A DNA stretch of 64,000 nt from Siphonodentalium dalli (Eukaryota; Mollusca; Scaphopoda; Gadilida; Siphonodentaliidae): contig CP136063.1 in assembly GCA_032622095.1 (NCBI GenBank), positions 72,457,980-72,521,979 of the forward strand, in the 5' to 3' direction. Shown piece by piece: positions 12,966 to 23,872 of the stretch. Below the pieces are notes generated by a model, which saw only the letters and a program-made list of their open reading frames with translations, had not been told where the DNA came from and did no database searches. Both the position numbers and the translations under genes were made by a program. The number at the start of each line of letters is the position of its first letter. Positions within the stretch are counted from its first letter, which is position 1.

Positions 12966-13223
12966 TGTGTAAATTGACCAATGCCGGATGTCACGTGATG
13001 ATTGCCATCGTTACATGTAAGACAGCAAGAACTGTTGATTTTCACTCGAGGAGTATGGTGGTTCCTGTGATCCTGATCACGATTGATAGATGTTACATGA
13101 GGTCGCTGGGAGAATCCACGTTCAGACCGAGTCCTGCCTACTATGACAGAGTAGGTTTACTCTGTGCAATATCAGTATTCCATCAATGGAGGAATATTGC
13201 TTACGTATACGACGGTACCGTAG
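12966..13223 (+). CDS. iGluR exon B: amino-terminal domain core
   Basis: Acceptor ATCATTTCAG, donor GTATGT, 258 nt (2 nt + 85 codons + 1 nt), open throughout. It encodes a cysteine near its start, a VPVI segment, FRPSPAYYDRVGLL and HQWRNIAYVYDGT. This is the classic order of an iGluR amino-terminal (LIVBP-like) domain: the P-x-I strand, the R-x-x-P-s turn, a helix, then W-x-x-(v/i)-x-x-x-Y-D. It joins in phase to 13838 across GGT. Confidence 0.85.
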
Positions 13224-13837
13224 GTATGTTATTGGTAAATAACGGACAGTGATGACACTTAACTGATAATATTGCCTAACGTGCTCTTCCTTATTCTGGA
13301 GACAGGGGACACGACTACGTGGTCGTTCTGTAGTGAAGTGGGATGCACATTTGGGCAAATGTGTAATGAAGTGGGATGCACATTTGGGCAAAGTTACATC
13401 GAAATTGAAAAATGTGTCGAAAATAGAGCGTGTAAAACTTTGAGAGAAGTGATCGGGGTAACTCCATAATGACCCAAAGCCACCTCGGCTAAACATTATG
13501 GTTCGATAATATTTGGGTCGAGTTTCAATTGTGAGTGGAAAAGTTTTATGAATTTTTCTGATTTGGATGCTTGTTCATTCATTACTGGGAGATATGGCAG
13601 CTGCTTTTTGAAAATAACAATTCACTTGCTATAACGCATTTGCCATACATATAGGCATCGCCACCGCGGCGCTGCGTGTATTCATGGTAATTTCCTATTA
13701 CTTTGTTTATTTTCGTGTGCCCGTTAGCCATCACAAACCAGAAACATATACCAGGCATGCGTGTGCTGGCTGTTGGTGTTTTTTTTAGGGGAATCGCCGT
13801 TCCTTGCAGAAGCTATTACGATATTTAATTTTTGCAG
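13224..13837. other. iGluR intron B-C
   Basis: The only structure seen is a 30-bp unit containing GAAGTGGGATGCACATTTGG repeated twice in tandem at about 13333-13392. A minus-strand open frame across it is without support. Confidence 0.6.
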
Positions 13838-14019
13838 GTTCAAAAAACTTGGAAACCTTACTAAAGACGGCATCGAGGCATTATATCAGCGTTCTCGCTA
13901 TTAAATTCGAACCTGGCAAATCGTCCGATAACTACGCTTCAATGAAAAGAGCAACCGAAAGATCACATAACATATTCGTGGATGCTAATACTACCAACCA
14001 AATATTGATTTTCGACTCG
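13838..14019 (+). CDS. iGluR exon C: amino-terminal domain
   Basis: Acceptor TTTTTGCAG, donor GTAAGT, 182 nt ending on a complete codon. It encodes SKNLETLLKTASRHYISVL and, after an acidic/basic stretch, IFVDANTTNQILIFDS. This pattern (L-x-x-L-l, helix, strand, then r-x-i-i-f-d) is the second lobe of the receptor amino-terminal domain. The following intron starts at 14020. Confidence 0.85.
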
Positions 14020-14106
14020 GTAAGTATTTTCATTGGGTGTAATTTCACGTGTAACCTATATCGAAAATCGATTACCATAGCTTACTTCTACTACGGCTAT
14101 TAATTC

Positions 14107-14114
14107 TACTAATG

Positions 14115-14191
<77 letters not shown>

Positions 14192-14569
14192 GCTACTGCT
14201 ACTGCTGCTACTGCTACTGCTACTGCTACTGCTACTGCTACTGCTACTGCTACTGCTACTGCTACTACTACTACTGCTACTGCTACTGCTACTACTACTA
14301 CTACTACTACTACTACTGCTACTGCTACTGCTACTGCTACTGCTACTACTACTGCTACTGCTACTACTACTACCACTACCACTACCACTACCACTACCAC
14401 TACCACTACCACTATCACTACCACTATCACTACCACCACCACTACCACCACCACCACCAAAACCACCACCACCACCACCACCACCACCCCACCACCACCA
14501 CCACCACAACCACTACTACTACCACCACCACTTCTGAATATATACTACTACTATTACTACTAATATTAT

Positions 14570-14611
<42 letters not shown>

Positions 14612-14774
14612 CTCCACCACCACTACTAATACTACTAGTACTACTACTAGTACTACTACCACTACCACTACTACTACATACTACTACTACTACCACCACT
14701 ACTACTACTGCTGCTAATACCACTACTACTACTACTACCACCACTACTACTAGTACTACAACAACAACAACAAT

Positions 14775-14831
<57 letters not shown>

Positions 14832-14867
14832 CACCACTACTACTACTGCTAATACCACTACTACTAG

Positions 14868-14903
<36 letters not shown>

Positions 14904-14925
14904 AACTAATACTATTACTACTAAT
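14107..14925. repeat. 820-bp compound trinucleotide microsatellite (TAC/TGC/CCA)
   Basis: Almost the entire intron between exons C and D is (TAC)n with blocks of (TGC TAC)n, (CAC TAC)n and (CAC)n. On the minus strand this gives long meaningless Ser/Val open frames. It runs to within about 10 nt of the exon D acceptor, so the usual pyrimidine tract is largely replaced by the repeat. Confidence 0.95.
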
Positions 14926-14935
14926 ACTGTTCCAG

Positions 14936-15145
14936 AGTATAACTAACAACTGGATGGCAAGAGAATATTTCTGGGTATATCTGGATGGCGATATGTCGAT
15001 TCTTCTACAAACGTTGGATGATACGCCGCCTCCAAAGAACTATAACATTATTTTATCGTGTTGGGATTCAGCAACGAATCAAGAAAACTCGACAGTATGC
15101 ACCCGGAATGGTTCATTGACCGATATCGAGCGAGAATTTGGGCTG
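14936..15145 (+). CDS. iGluR exon D: amino-terminal domain
   Basis: Acceptor CTGTTCCAG, donor GTAAGA, exactly 70 codons in phase 0. It begins SITNNWMAREYFWVYLDGD, aligning with the 'a…M…Y.fi.t.ld' strand-helix after the exon C segment in AMPA/kainate receptors. It continues with a surface segment holding two cysteines and ends DIEREFGL. The phase agrees with both neighbours. Confidence 0.82.
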
Positions 15146-16563
15146 GTAAGAGTAGTCATCGTCACAAGTTTATTTCTTTACGAATATTGCATATAGCAGT
15201 AAATACTTGGAGGACAACATCACTGCCAAAGAAGCAACAATAAAGCAATCTGGCATTAAACATTAACCCTGCACCCTAAAATGTAAACTTTTTTAGTTTT
15301 TCGAAAATGATAAAATCAAGCAAATGTGGTTGTTTGCTATCATTAAATCAACAGTTTTGGTGAACCCACGACGAATTACCCATCACATAGGATGAATTAG
15401 CTTGAAACAAAAAATTCCATATGGTTGGGGTTATAAGTTGATCCTATTATTCCAAAAGAAAAATAGCCTGTTGCTTCGATACACAGGTCGCCAAAGTCAC
15501 TCATACGTTTCGAATCTCAGAAAGAGAGGTACATATTTAAGCTTTCAAAATTTGACCACATGATTGAAGAGAAACGTTTAACTCTCAAAGACAAGAAAAC
15601 GTATTTGTGGGTCGAGGCTGTCGGTTGGGTGAAGGATGACATTCTGTCATGGCCCACCCGTCCATCAGCTTGACGCACTGATAAAAGTTCATGCGCGATT
15701 CATCAAATTTTATCAATACCTTATCACTGCAAAATCTACTTTATATAATTCGATGTGGCTCCTTGGTAATTTCATGTTATTTATTGGCTATTGATTATCT
15801 ATTCTTGTACTACTCTTATACGTTTTTTAGTATGATTGCACTCTAGTCAGTTCTTGACTTTATATTCCTGACTACAAGTGGAAACACTCCTCTTGTGTGC
15901 TTTTATTTGTACATAGCTCATCATTGAATTGTCTTAATCTAATCCACTCTGATCCACTGTCTGATTTATCTACACAGTTGCTTCGCTACGATCATTTTGA
16001 TCCCTGATTCTGTTCTTGGTCGTGATATGGCATAGCGGCTAAAACGACATTAAACCCTAAAACAATCAACCCATTACAAACCCGCTTGTTAAAAAAAAGG
16101 GAGGGGATTCCGGTCATCGGGAAATTCGTAATTATACCGAACTGTATAGTGAAATCCCATCTGTTTTAGTAGCTATAAGTTAGCAATCGAAATCTACAAA
16201 TCTATATAGAGGGTGCAGCTTAGAAAATGAAATATATTTATAGTAGGTGCAAGTTATCAGCTGAAAATGGACCTTTTTGTCATTGAGACTGTAGTTCAAA
16301 TTGCTAACATGGATGTGTTAGCTACTTGTATTACTATAAACGTGATGGTATGAGTATCTATTGGTGCGTACGTGATACAACGCTCTTTATTTTGTCCATA
16401 CCCATATCAGGTAATGTCTATAAACACATAACGCTGTTTAATGATCTATGCGAATGATCTTTTTTTCTTCTGAGTCAGCTATATATTTCAAATTCATATG
16501 ACTATACAATAGCCACTAACGTATAGACTGCGGTTTATTACTTTCTTAGCTATCAAATTGTAG
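15146..16563. other. iGluR intron D-E, nothing further seen
   Basis: 1.4 kb of AT-rich intron. No repeat family shared with the rest of the window and no coding segment was recognised. Confidence 0.55.
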
Positions 16564-16737
16564 ACAGAAGAGGTTCGGAATTATATTGACATATCCATGG
16601 ATATCATTGGATTAACTGCTGTTGCCGTTGAGAACTCAACGAATCATACAGTGGGATCATCTAGAAAAGAAACATCATACAATGGACAGTATAACACAAG
16701 AGTTGAAGAATCAAAAAGAACTGAGCTGTGGAAGAAG
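16564..16737 (+). CDS. iGluR exon E: end of amino-terminal domain
   Basis: Acceptor AATTGTAG, donor GTATGT, 58 codons in phase 0. It encodes YIDISMDIIGLTAVAVEN, matching the helix ('y.Da.…ia.A') near the end of the receptor amino-terminal domain. A hydrophilic segment ending ESKRTELWKK follows. Another AG four bases downstream would break the phase, so 16564 was chosen. Confidence 0.78.
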
Positions 16738-17098
16738 GTATGTGCACATCAGAGTTTTCATACGCACTGCATGAATCCGCTATAGCTCCCATCACGAATA
16801 TATATTCATTAAACCTAAGGAGTTATTTTCAGTGAGTGGTGACCGCTAGGCTACATATACGAGAATCCGATTATCTTGCATGACTAGCAGCCCAGGGTTT
16901 ATATGTCGATAGCTTATCATGATGTTAGACAATCGTTTACACGTTGGATCAACATCTACACACGTGTGTAAAAGCATGCGACGTTTCCCGCGACATTACG
17001 CAATACCATATATTAACAAAGGCTACCCGCTACATGCGCGTGCATGTGGTTACACCTATATAGTTAATAATGCTACGTCGATTTTATTGTTTGGATAG
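16738..17098. other. iGluR intron E-F, nothing further seen
   Basis: Short intron without recognisable repeats. Confidence 0.6.
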
Positions 17099-17326
17099 CT
17101 CTTTCGAAAGACCAGAGATGATGCCTATTTCTTGGGCTCAGGGTGTTATCTCGCTGAATCCAGATACAGACTATGCAGTTTATTGGCTGGAAATGGATCG
17201 CACCAGCACTTTAGAGAATTCGGACAATGGAAGAATAGAACAGGGCTCACGCTTACTGGAGACAAAACATTCCCAAATATCTGGACTGATTTCGGATACA
17301 AGACAATTGTGATAACGACAATAGAA
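17099..17326 (+). CDS. iGluR exon F: linker from amino-terminal to ligand-binding domain
   Basis: Acceptor TTTGGATAG, donor GTAGGT, 76 codons in phase 0. The second half reads FREFGQWKNRTGLTLTGD and then GYKTIVITTIE. In iGluRs 'iG.W…tGL…', then a variable loop, then 'rTl.vtTi.E.P' is the transition into S1. The donor GTAGGT is slightly weaker than the others. Exon G supplies the continuation. Confidence 0.88.
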
Positions 17327-18478
17327 GTAGGTTTTATTTCTATTATACGCCTCATTATTTTCAAGTCTGAGCATGTAATGTGATTGCATTTGTCCCGCAC
17401 AGGGATATATACAATTCAGATTTTGAGAGGAATATCGCGAGTGCTGAAAATACCATAATAGACATGACATTTTCAACTTTCCGTACAAATGTTATTTACG
17501 TTTAAGGATGTTGTCATAGGCTTCAGCTAATACGCACGCGAGTGGATTATATAGCGAAGGGTACTTAATCGGGGTTCTCGATTCGATAGATACCAATGTT
17601 CAATGGAATTGATTGATTGATTTTTGTTATTGAATTTGTATTCGTATAATAATCAATCAATTCAATTGAACATTTGTACCACGGACATGCTTACAGGCGC
17701 GTATGCAGTTATGTTGCTCTTTGACGGCTCCTCTTCAAGCATCGCTCTAGCCGCCCCGGTGTGTCCTGGTCCCTCCAATAAAATAAATGCTAATGACTTT
17801 AAGAAAACAATTATTTTACTACATTTGGTTAAAATTGTTGACTGAAATGGTCATCAGTTGAAACAATTCCAAACTAAGGGAGGTATGAGGTTTGAAATTT
17901 CAAACACTAGGAAAGCTTGAGGTCAGTTTAGTTGCTAACATTTAGCGACTTTGTTGTTTAGTTTTCAAAAGTTTCTCATACCGGGACGAACAACCATGGT
18001 CGGCCCGGTGTGTCCTGGTCTATTGCCCATAATAGTCATGTGCATTTGTCTGGAGTTAGACGGCTAGATGTTAGGATTTGTGCAATTTTCAGGTTCAAAA
18101 TAAATGAATATTATCATACCGGGTAAATAGAACCATGGTTTATAAATAGGCTATTAGGCCTGAAAATTGAGGTGCAAGGAGGGAATTCAATTATGCAAAC
18201 CTTTGGTCTGATTCATTGTAATTGTTCATTTAAGGGGTGTTTTGGTTTGATTCAAGGGGGGGGGGTGCAAATGGAGTTATTGAAAACCTTGTCTCTGGTC
18301 TGATCCTAGGGTGAGGGTGCAGTCGAAATTATCCAAGGTGGACACCTCGCAACGGAGACCCTCTAGTCACGTCCCTGCATGCATGAAAGGTCTAGACTTA
18401 GGATGCTCATCCATCGGGAAAAAACATGTAACCATGGGAATACAATAACCAACTGATTGGGAATAATTTGCATTACAG
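17327..18478. repeat. iGluR intron F-G with degenerate repeat related to the 23873-26587 insertion
   Basis: From about 17730 to 18370 the sequence carries the same phrases as the interior of the insertion at 23873-26587: CGGTGTGTCCTGGTCCCTCC, TTTAAGAAAACAAT, CATCAGTTGAAA, and ...AACACTAGGAAAG. It is thus a diverged solo copy or a shared satellite-like unit. Non-coding. Confidence 0.6.
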
Positions 18479-18579
18479 GAAGATCAGTTTGTGATGACGC
18501 CATCTAAACACAACCAAACACAATATACAGGCCTGTGTTTTGAAATTCTAGACGAGTTGGCGAGGCGGTTGAAGTTCAA
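18479..18579 (+). CDS. iGluR exon G: start of ligand-binding S1
   Basis: Acceptor TTGCATTACAG, donor GTAAGT, 101 nt = 33 codons + 2 nt. It encodes EDQFVMTPSKH, a variable loop, then YTGLCFEILDELARRLKF. This is the iGluR 'E.PFvM…y.GfciDll..iA..l.F' element. The last two bases (AA) join the first base (T) of 42074 to give AAT, completing 'kF-N-Y'. The D of the usual 'c-I-D-l' is E here. Confidence 0.9.
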
Positions 18580-18664
18580 GTAAGTGAGATTCAAATCAAG
18601 AGCGTACCCGTGCACCGACGTATTTAACCCGTCCACTACTGAAGCTTCCTGCCATTTTGTAAAA

Positions 18665-18845
18665 AAAAATAACCTGTGCCAATATATTCACTTATATATG
18701 CGATTCTCCCATTTGGAGCCTCGCATATTTAAGATAATGCAGGAACACTATTTGCCTTGAGCTTGTAAGCCAATACATTATCTCATATATGAAAGGCTCC
18801 AGGCTATGGGAGACTCGCGTTTATCAGCGAATGCACTGTCACGTG
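18665..18845. repeat. Degenerate relic of the TTAA double-hairpin MITE
   Basis: Two decayed hairpins (from TGTGCCAATATATTCACTTA and from GTAAGCCAATACATTATCTC) keep the arm-loop order of the intact copies, with many substitutions. The terminal TTAA ends are not recognisable. Confidence 0.6.
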
Positions 18846-18884
18846 GCGTGTAATGCTGCACCAGCGTACCAATGACTTTAATAA

Positions 18885-19669
18885 GTATTTATTTGATACA
18901 TTTGCTTGAAAACTGTCCAAAAATTACTCGATAACGACAATTGGTATTTTTGCATTCCGGCTAATCTGCCATCCGTAACATTACTTCGTACTCAACGAAC
19001 TTTCAAATAACGGACATCTGGTTATCTTATTCTACGACTCAGAGAGTATAGAAACCAACAACAACATTTGAGTATAGTACCCCTTTTCTTTTGTTCTGCC
19101 TATTTCGCAACAAATGGTCGATATATACATGGTATAGGCTGCATGCTGTGAGGCGTCCAGCGGCTCCGTTATAGTAAGTCTGTAGATCGTCGGCAAATTA
19201 ATCATGAATTGCTGAAGGCAATTTCTTATCATTTTTAAAATTTTCATAGCCGTTTGCAGACTATTTATTATCGTGTGAAGGATCAAAACAACATAATACA
19301 ACATAAATATTATTCAACCACTTTTGCAATAACCTGGCAGATAAGCCCTAGTTGGATTCCTAAGATAGACAATGCAGTGCGTAGGCGGCATTGGAAAGTA
19401 AATTCAAAATCAAATTTGGCCCGTTTCTATTTCCATTTCGCACAGCAATCTAACTGTAGCTCTCTTTTTTGTCGAATAAGATACTGTACCCAAATGTTGT
19501 TGTTGGTTTCTTTAGTCTCTGAGTTGTAGAATAAGGTTTCCATTATTTGAAAGTCTGTTGAGTACGAAGTTATGTTACGGATGGCAGATTAGCCGGAATG
19601 CGAAAATACCAATTGTCGTTTTCGAGTAATTTTTGGACAGTTTTCAAGCAATTGTATCAAATAAATGTT
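18885..19669. repeat. Foldback element with ~190-bp inverted arms
   Basis: The left arm (18885-19078) and right arm (19488-19669) are reverse complements with few differences, from ATTTGATACA / TGTATCAAAT through GAAAACTGTCC and GTTGTTGTTGG. The ~410-bp middle is unrelated to either arm. Open frames spanning the arms are chance. It lies 5' of the giant inverted repeat in the long receptor intron. Confidence 0.8.
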
Positions 19670-21439
19670 ATATTATACATATGCATATAGTCGGGGAGCC
19701 AATAAGGTCCACCTGCACCCCCCCCCGATGATTACAAATAACCTTATTTTTATTGTTCCCTATGGTATCCAGATAAAGAATCCGGATTTCACCGAAAAAT
19801 AAAGGTGGCCCTACTAGGTGCTGGAGCCATTTGAATCCAAGATGGCCGCCATTTCCTCTAATTCCGACCAGCTGTATTTAATCGTTGTAATAGATCGGTT
19901 GTTAGCAAAAGACACAGACAAAATGTATGCCATTTTGTTGGTATGATGTCCTTCTTTATAATGACGGCAAATAATTTCGAAAAAAAATTCAAAATGGCCG
20001 CCGAAATATGACGTCATATGCACGAAAATATGAAATTTAATTAATATTTTACCATTTCTTCCATTTTTCTTCACATTAATCATTAGTAAATGGCAATGTT
20101 TTTGAGACAGTCATCAAGCATGATATTATAGCGTCATTTTAAGACATTTGCCATTGACGAGGGTTCCGTAATAGATACAGAAAGAGGATTTGAAAAATAG
20201 GGGTGAAATTTTCGATTTTTTTTGCAAGACGATTTTGCTGTATTTAATCGTTGTAATAGATCGGTTGTTAGCAAAAGACACAGACAAAATGTATGCCATT
20301 TTGTTGGTATGATGTCTTCTTCAAAATGACGGCAAATAATTTCGAAAAAAATTCAAAATGGCCGCCGAAAAATGACGTCATATGCACGAAAATAGGAAAT
20401 TTAATTAATATTTCACCATATCTTCCATTTTTCTTCACATTAATCATTAGTAAATGGCAATGTTTTTGAAACAGTAATCAAGCGTGATATTATAGCGTCA
20501 TTTTAAGACATTTTCCATTGACGAGGGTTCAGTAATAGATACAGAAAGAGGATTTTAAAAAGAGGGGTGAAATTTTCAAAAAAAATTTAGGACGATTTTG
20601 ATAATCATTTTAACGACAAACCACACATGATGTTAATAGAATGTCAACAACTATGTGGTTTATTTTATTGGACGGGTGTTTTACTTCAATTGGAATGAAA
20701 TTGGAGTAGAAAATTTCCAAAATGGCCGCCGAAAATATGAAAAATGGTAAATATTGCCCCAGGATGTCCTGCAATGGCTTACAAGTTGTGGTTGATATAT
20801 AAAATTGGCTAATCTGTATTATATACATTGAATACTAACATGTCTGATGCACCATGGATCATTGTTTCTATTGTCACCACTAACATCACCAGAAATATTG
20901 GATGTTTCTCACACAAACTTTACATAAATATCGGCAAAATTCACTTTTCAGGGTTGGACAATTTTTTAAAGTAAAATGCAACTATCATTGGTGTCAAAAG
21001 TATATATTTATTGTTTTGGTCTATCTTAAATGTGTCACACTACGGTGTTTATAGACCAAATTGCTCAAGATGGCTTCCAAAATGGCAACCAAATTTGTAA
21101 AAAGTAATGTTTTTACATATATCCCGAACATTATTCTCTGCGTTATTCGACAAGGTAGCAAACTGTGACTCACTTGGTTATTATACGTGTTAGTTAATTA
21201 ACCGACAACTACGTTCTATTCTGTTTGTCCCAGTTCCGTATGGGGCATGACAAATTCATTTTAAAGTTGCAGTATGGAATTTTGCGGAGAACCTCTTTTG
21301 TGATTCTGGCCATATTATTGAAAGGAAATGGGCAAAACTTTGAGACCGAACTGAGATGAACCATAATATGTGGCTATTCTGGCCCATTATGATAAAAAGT
21401 GATCAACTGGATAAAAGATGGATGCCAATATGGCAGCCA

Positions 21440-22590
21440 GGGAGTTACTATATGATCATATGTGATGTGAATAGGTATACAGGGAGTTACTGTATGGTCA
21501 TGAATGATGTGAATAGGTATACAATGAGTGACTATATGGTTATGAGTAGGTATATAATGAGTGACTATATGGTTATGAGTGGGGTGTCCATGGTGAGATG
21601 CATAGGAATATAAGGAGTGTCTGTATGGGCATGTGTGAGGTGAATCGGTATACATGTAGTGACTGTACGGTATATTGTGTGTGGCCGATGTGATCGTATG
21701 GACATTGCCGTGGTGTATAGATATAACCAGAGTAGCTACATGGTCATCCGTGTGTTGTTTATGTATATATGGAGTGACTGTAAGGTCGTGGTGGTCGTGA
21801 TGTATATGTGTACCGTGTGTGGCTGTATTGTGACATGTGGTGTATATGTATATTTGTGCTGTCTGTATGATCATGGATGGAGTGTGTAGCTAAATAGGGA
21901 GAGATTTTGTGATTATGGGTAATGTGTATAGGTGCACATGGTATGCCTGTAGTCAAGATTGAAGTTATATGCATACCTGGAATAAGCTGTATGGTCATTG
22001 ACGAGGTGTGGCTATATATGGAGTGCCCTTTTGGTAACGAGTGGGTCGTATATTTATATATGTTGTGGATGTATTATCATCGGTGGTGTATATGGTGTAG
22101 ATGAATTATCATGGATGGCGTGTATGAGTATACAGTGAGATGATGAATTGTCATGTGTGAGGTGTATATGCAAATTATGAGACTTATGAGTGGTCGTGTG
22201 TGCGGGTATTGGTATATTTGGAAGGGCTCACCATTGGTGGGTGAGGTGTATATGTATATCTGGATTGACTCTATGGTCATGGGTATGGCGAATATATATA
22301 CATGTAGTGGCTGTATGGTCCATGGTGAGGTGAATGTGTATACAATGAGTGACTGTATGATCGTGAATGTGGTGAATATGTATACATAGAGTGACTATAT
22401 GGTCCGGTGTAGGGGTATACTTGGTGTTCATGCATGGTGATTCATGGCTGTATCGTCATTTGTGGCATCTACCGGTATAGCCAAATAAGGCTGTATGGTC
22501 AGGTGTACGTGTATAGAGTGGGTGACTATATTGTCATTTGTGTGGCGTTTATGTACATATGAGGTCATGGGATGCGTTGTACATGTGTAA
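21440..22590 (+). repeat. Minisatellite in the left arm of the giant inverted repeat
   Basis: Degenerate ~50-65-bp units around GTATAC...GAGTGACTGTATGGTCATG...GTGAGGTGAATAG. The mirror array is at about 22725-23640 in the right arm. Open frames rich in His/Tyr or Met/Val come from this repetition and are not genes. Confidence 0.85.
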
Positions 22591-22724
22591 TTTGGGTGGC
22601 TATCGCTTTCCACAATAACTCAAGGATATGTTAATCAATAGAGAGGTCGTGTCAAAGAGTTCTCCACCTTGATAGTGTTTGTGTACATGGGGGAACTTTA
22701 AACGTGAAAAGCGATAGCCACCCA

Positions 22725-23640
22725 TTACCACACAGTCATTCCATATATGCATAAACACCACAGACATAACAATATAGTGACCAACTGTATAAACGTACAC
22801 CTGACCCATGACCATGGATGGCCATACAGCCATGCGTCACAATGCAAGCACACCGGGTATAATCCCAAACATTACCCATAACCATAGTCACTACTTGTAT
22901 ACCCATTCACCTCACCATTGGCCATACGGTCATCCCATGTATACATATTCTCCACACACACATGGTCAAATAGACATTCAATATATACATCAACACCACA
23001 ACAATGACCATAGAGTCGCCCCGGGTATACATATCCACATCACCAATGGTCATATAGCCACTCGCTTCATACACATACCCTCATCCATGGCACCTGGTAT
23101 ACTCCTTCATCTGACCTATGGCCATATAGTCACCCCGTGTGTACCTATTCAAAACATTCATACATGATCATGGTCAATCATTGTATATATATTCACCTCA
23201 CCATTGGCCATGTCATTCCCTGTATCCCTATTTGTCACACCATAGCAGAATAGCCACTCAAGATATACTAATACTCCCCTGCCATGTCAGTATATTTAAT
23301 CCATGTATGCATATGCACATCATCCATGGCCATATAGCCGCTCGCTATATACACATACCCCTCGCCCATGACCATATATCAACACATGTGTATACCCGTA
23401 TAACCTACACATGACCATACCGCAACGAGTCACCAAGCAGGAACACCGGGTATACTCATACACCTGACACATGACAATTTAACCACTCCCTGCATAGCTA
23501 GTCATTACATTTATGATCATACAGTCACTCATTGTATACATACATGTACTCGTCTCACCATTGACCATACAATAACTCCCTGTATACCTATTCACCTTAC
23601 CTATGATCATATAGTAACTCCCTGGCATTCACCCTACAGT
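22725..23640 (-). repeat. Mirror minisatellite in the right arm
   Basis: Inverse of the array at 21440-22590 (units with CATGACCATACAGTCACTC and GTATACATATTCACCTCACC). Arm-to-arm identity is lower here than in the outer arms, as expected for unit turnover. Confidence 0.8.
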
Positions 23641-23872
23641 TGATATGTTTTATCATAATGGACCAGTATAGCCACCATATTATGGTTCATCTCAGTTCCG
23701 TTTCAAAGTTCTGCCCATTTCCTTTCAATAATATGGCAAGAATCACAAAAGAGGTTCTCCGCCAAATTTCATACTGCAACATTAAAATGAATTTGTCATG
23801 CCCCATACGGAACTGGGACAAACATACTAGAGCGTGGTTGTCAGCTAATTAACTAACACGTATAATAACCAA

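Noticed and set aside
14056-14950. Long Ser-, Val- and Leu-rich open frames on both strands
   Set aside because: They are frames of a TAC/TGC/CAC microsatellite lying in an intron.
21356-23414. Several His/Tyr/Met-rich frames
   Set aside because: They follow the minisatellite of the giant inverted repeat and mirror each other on opposite strands.
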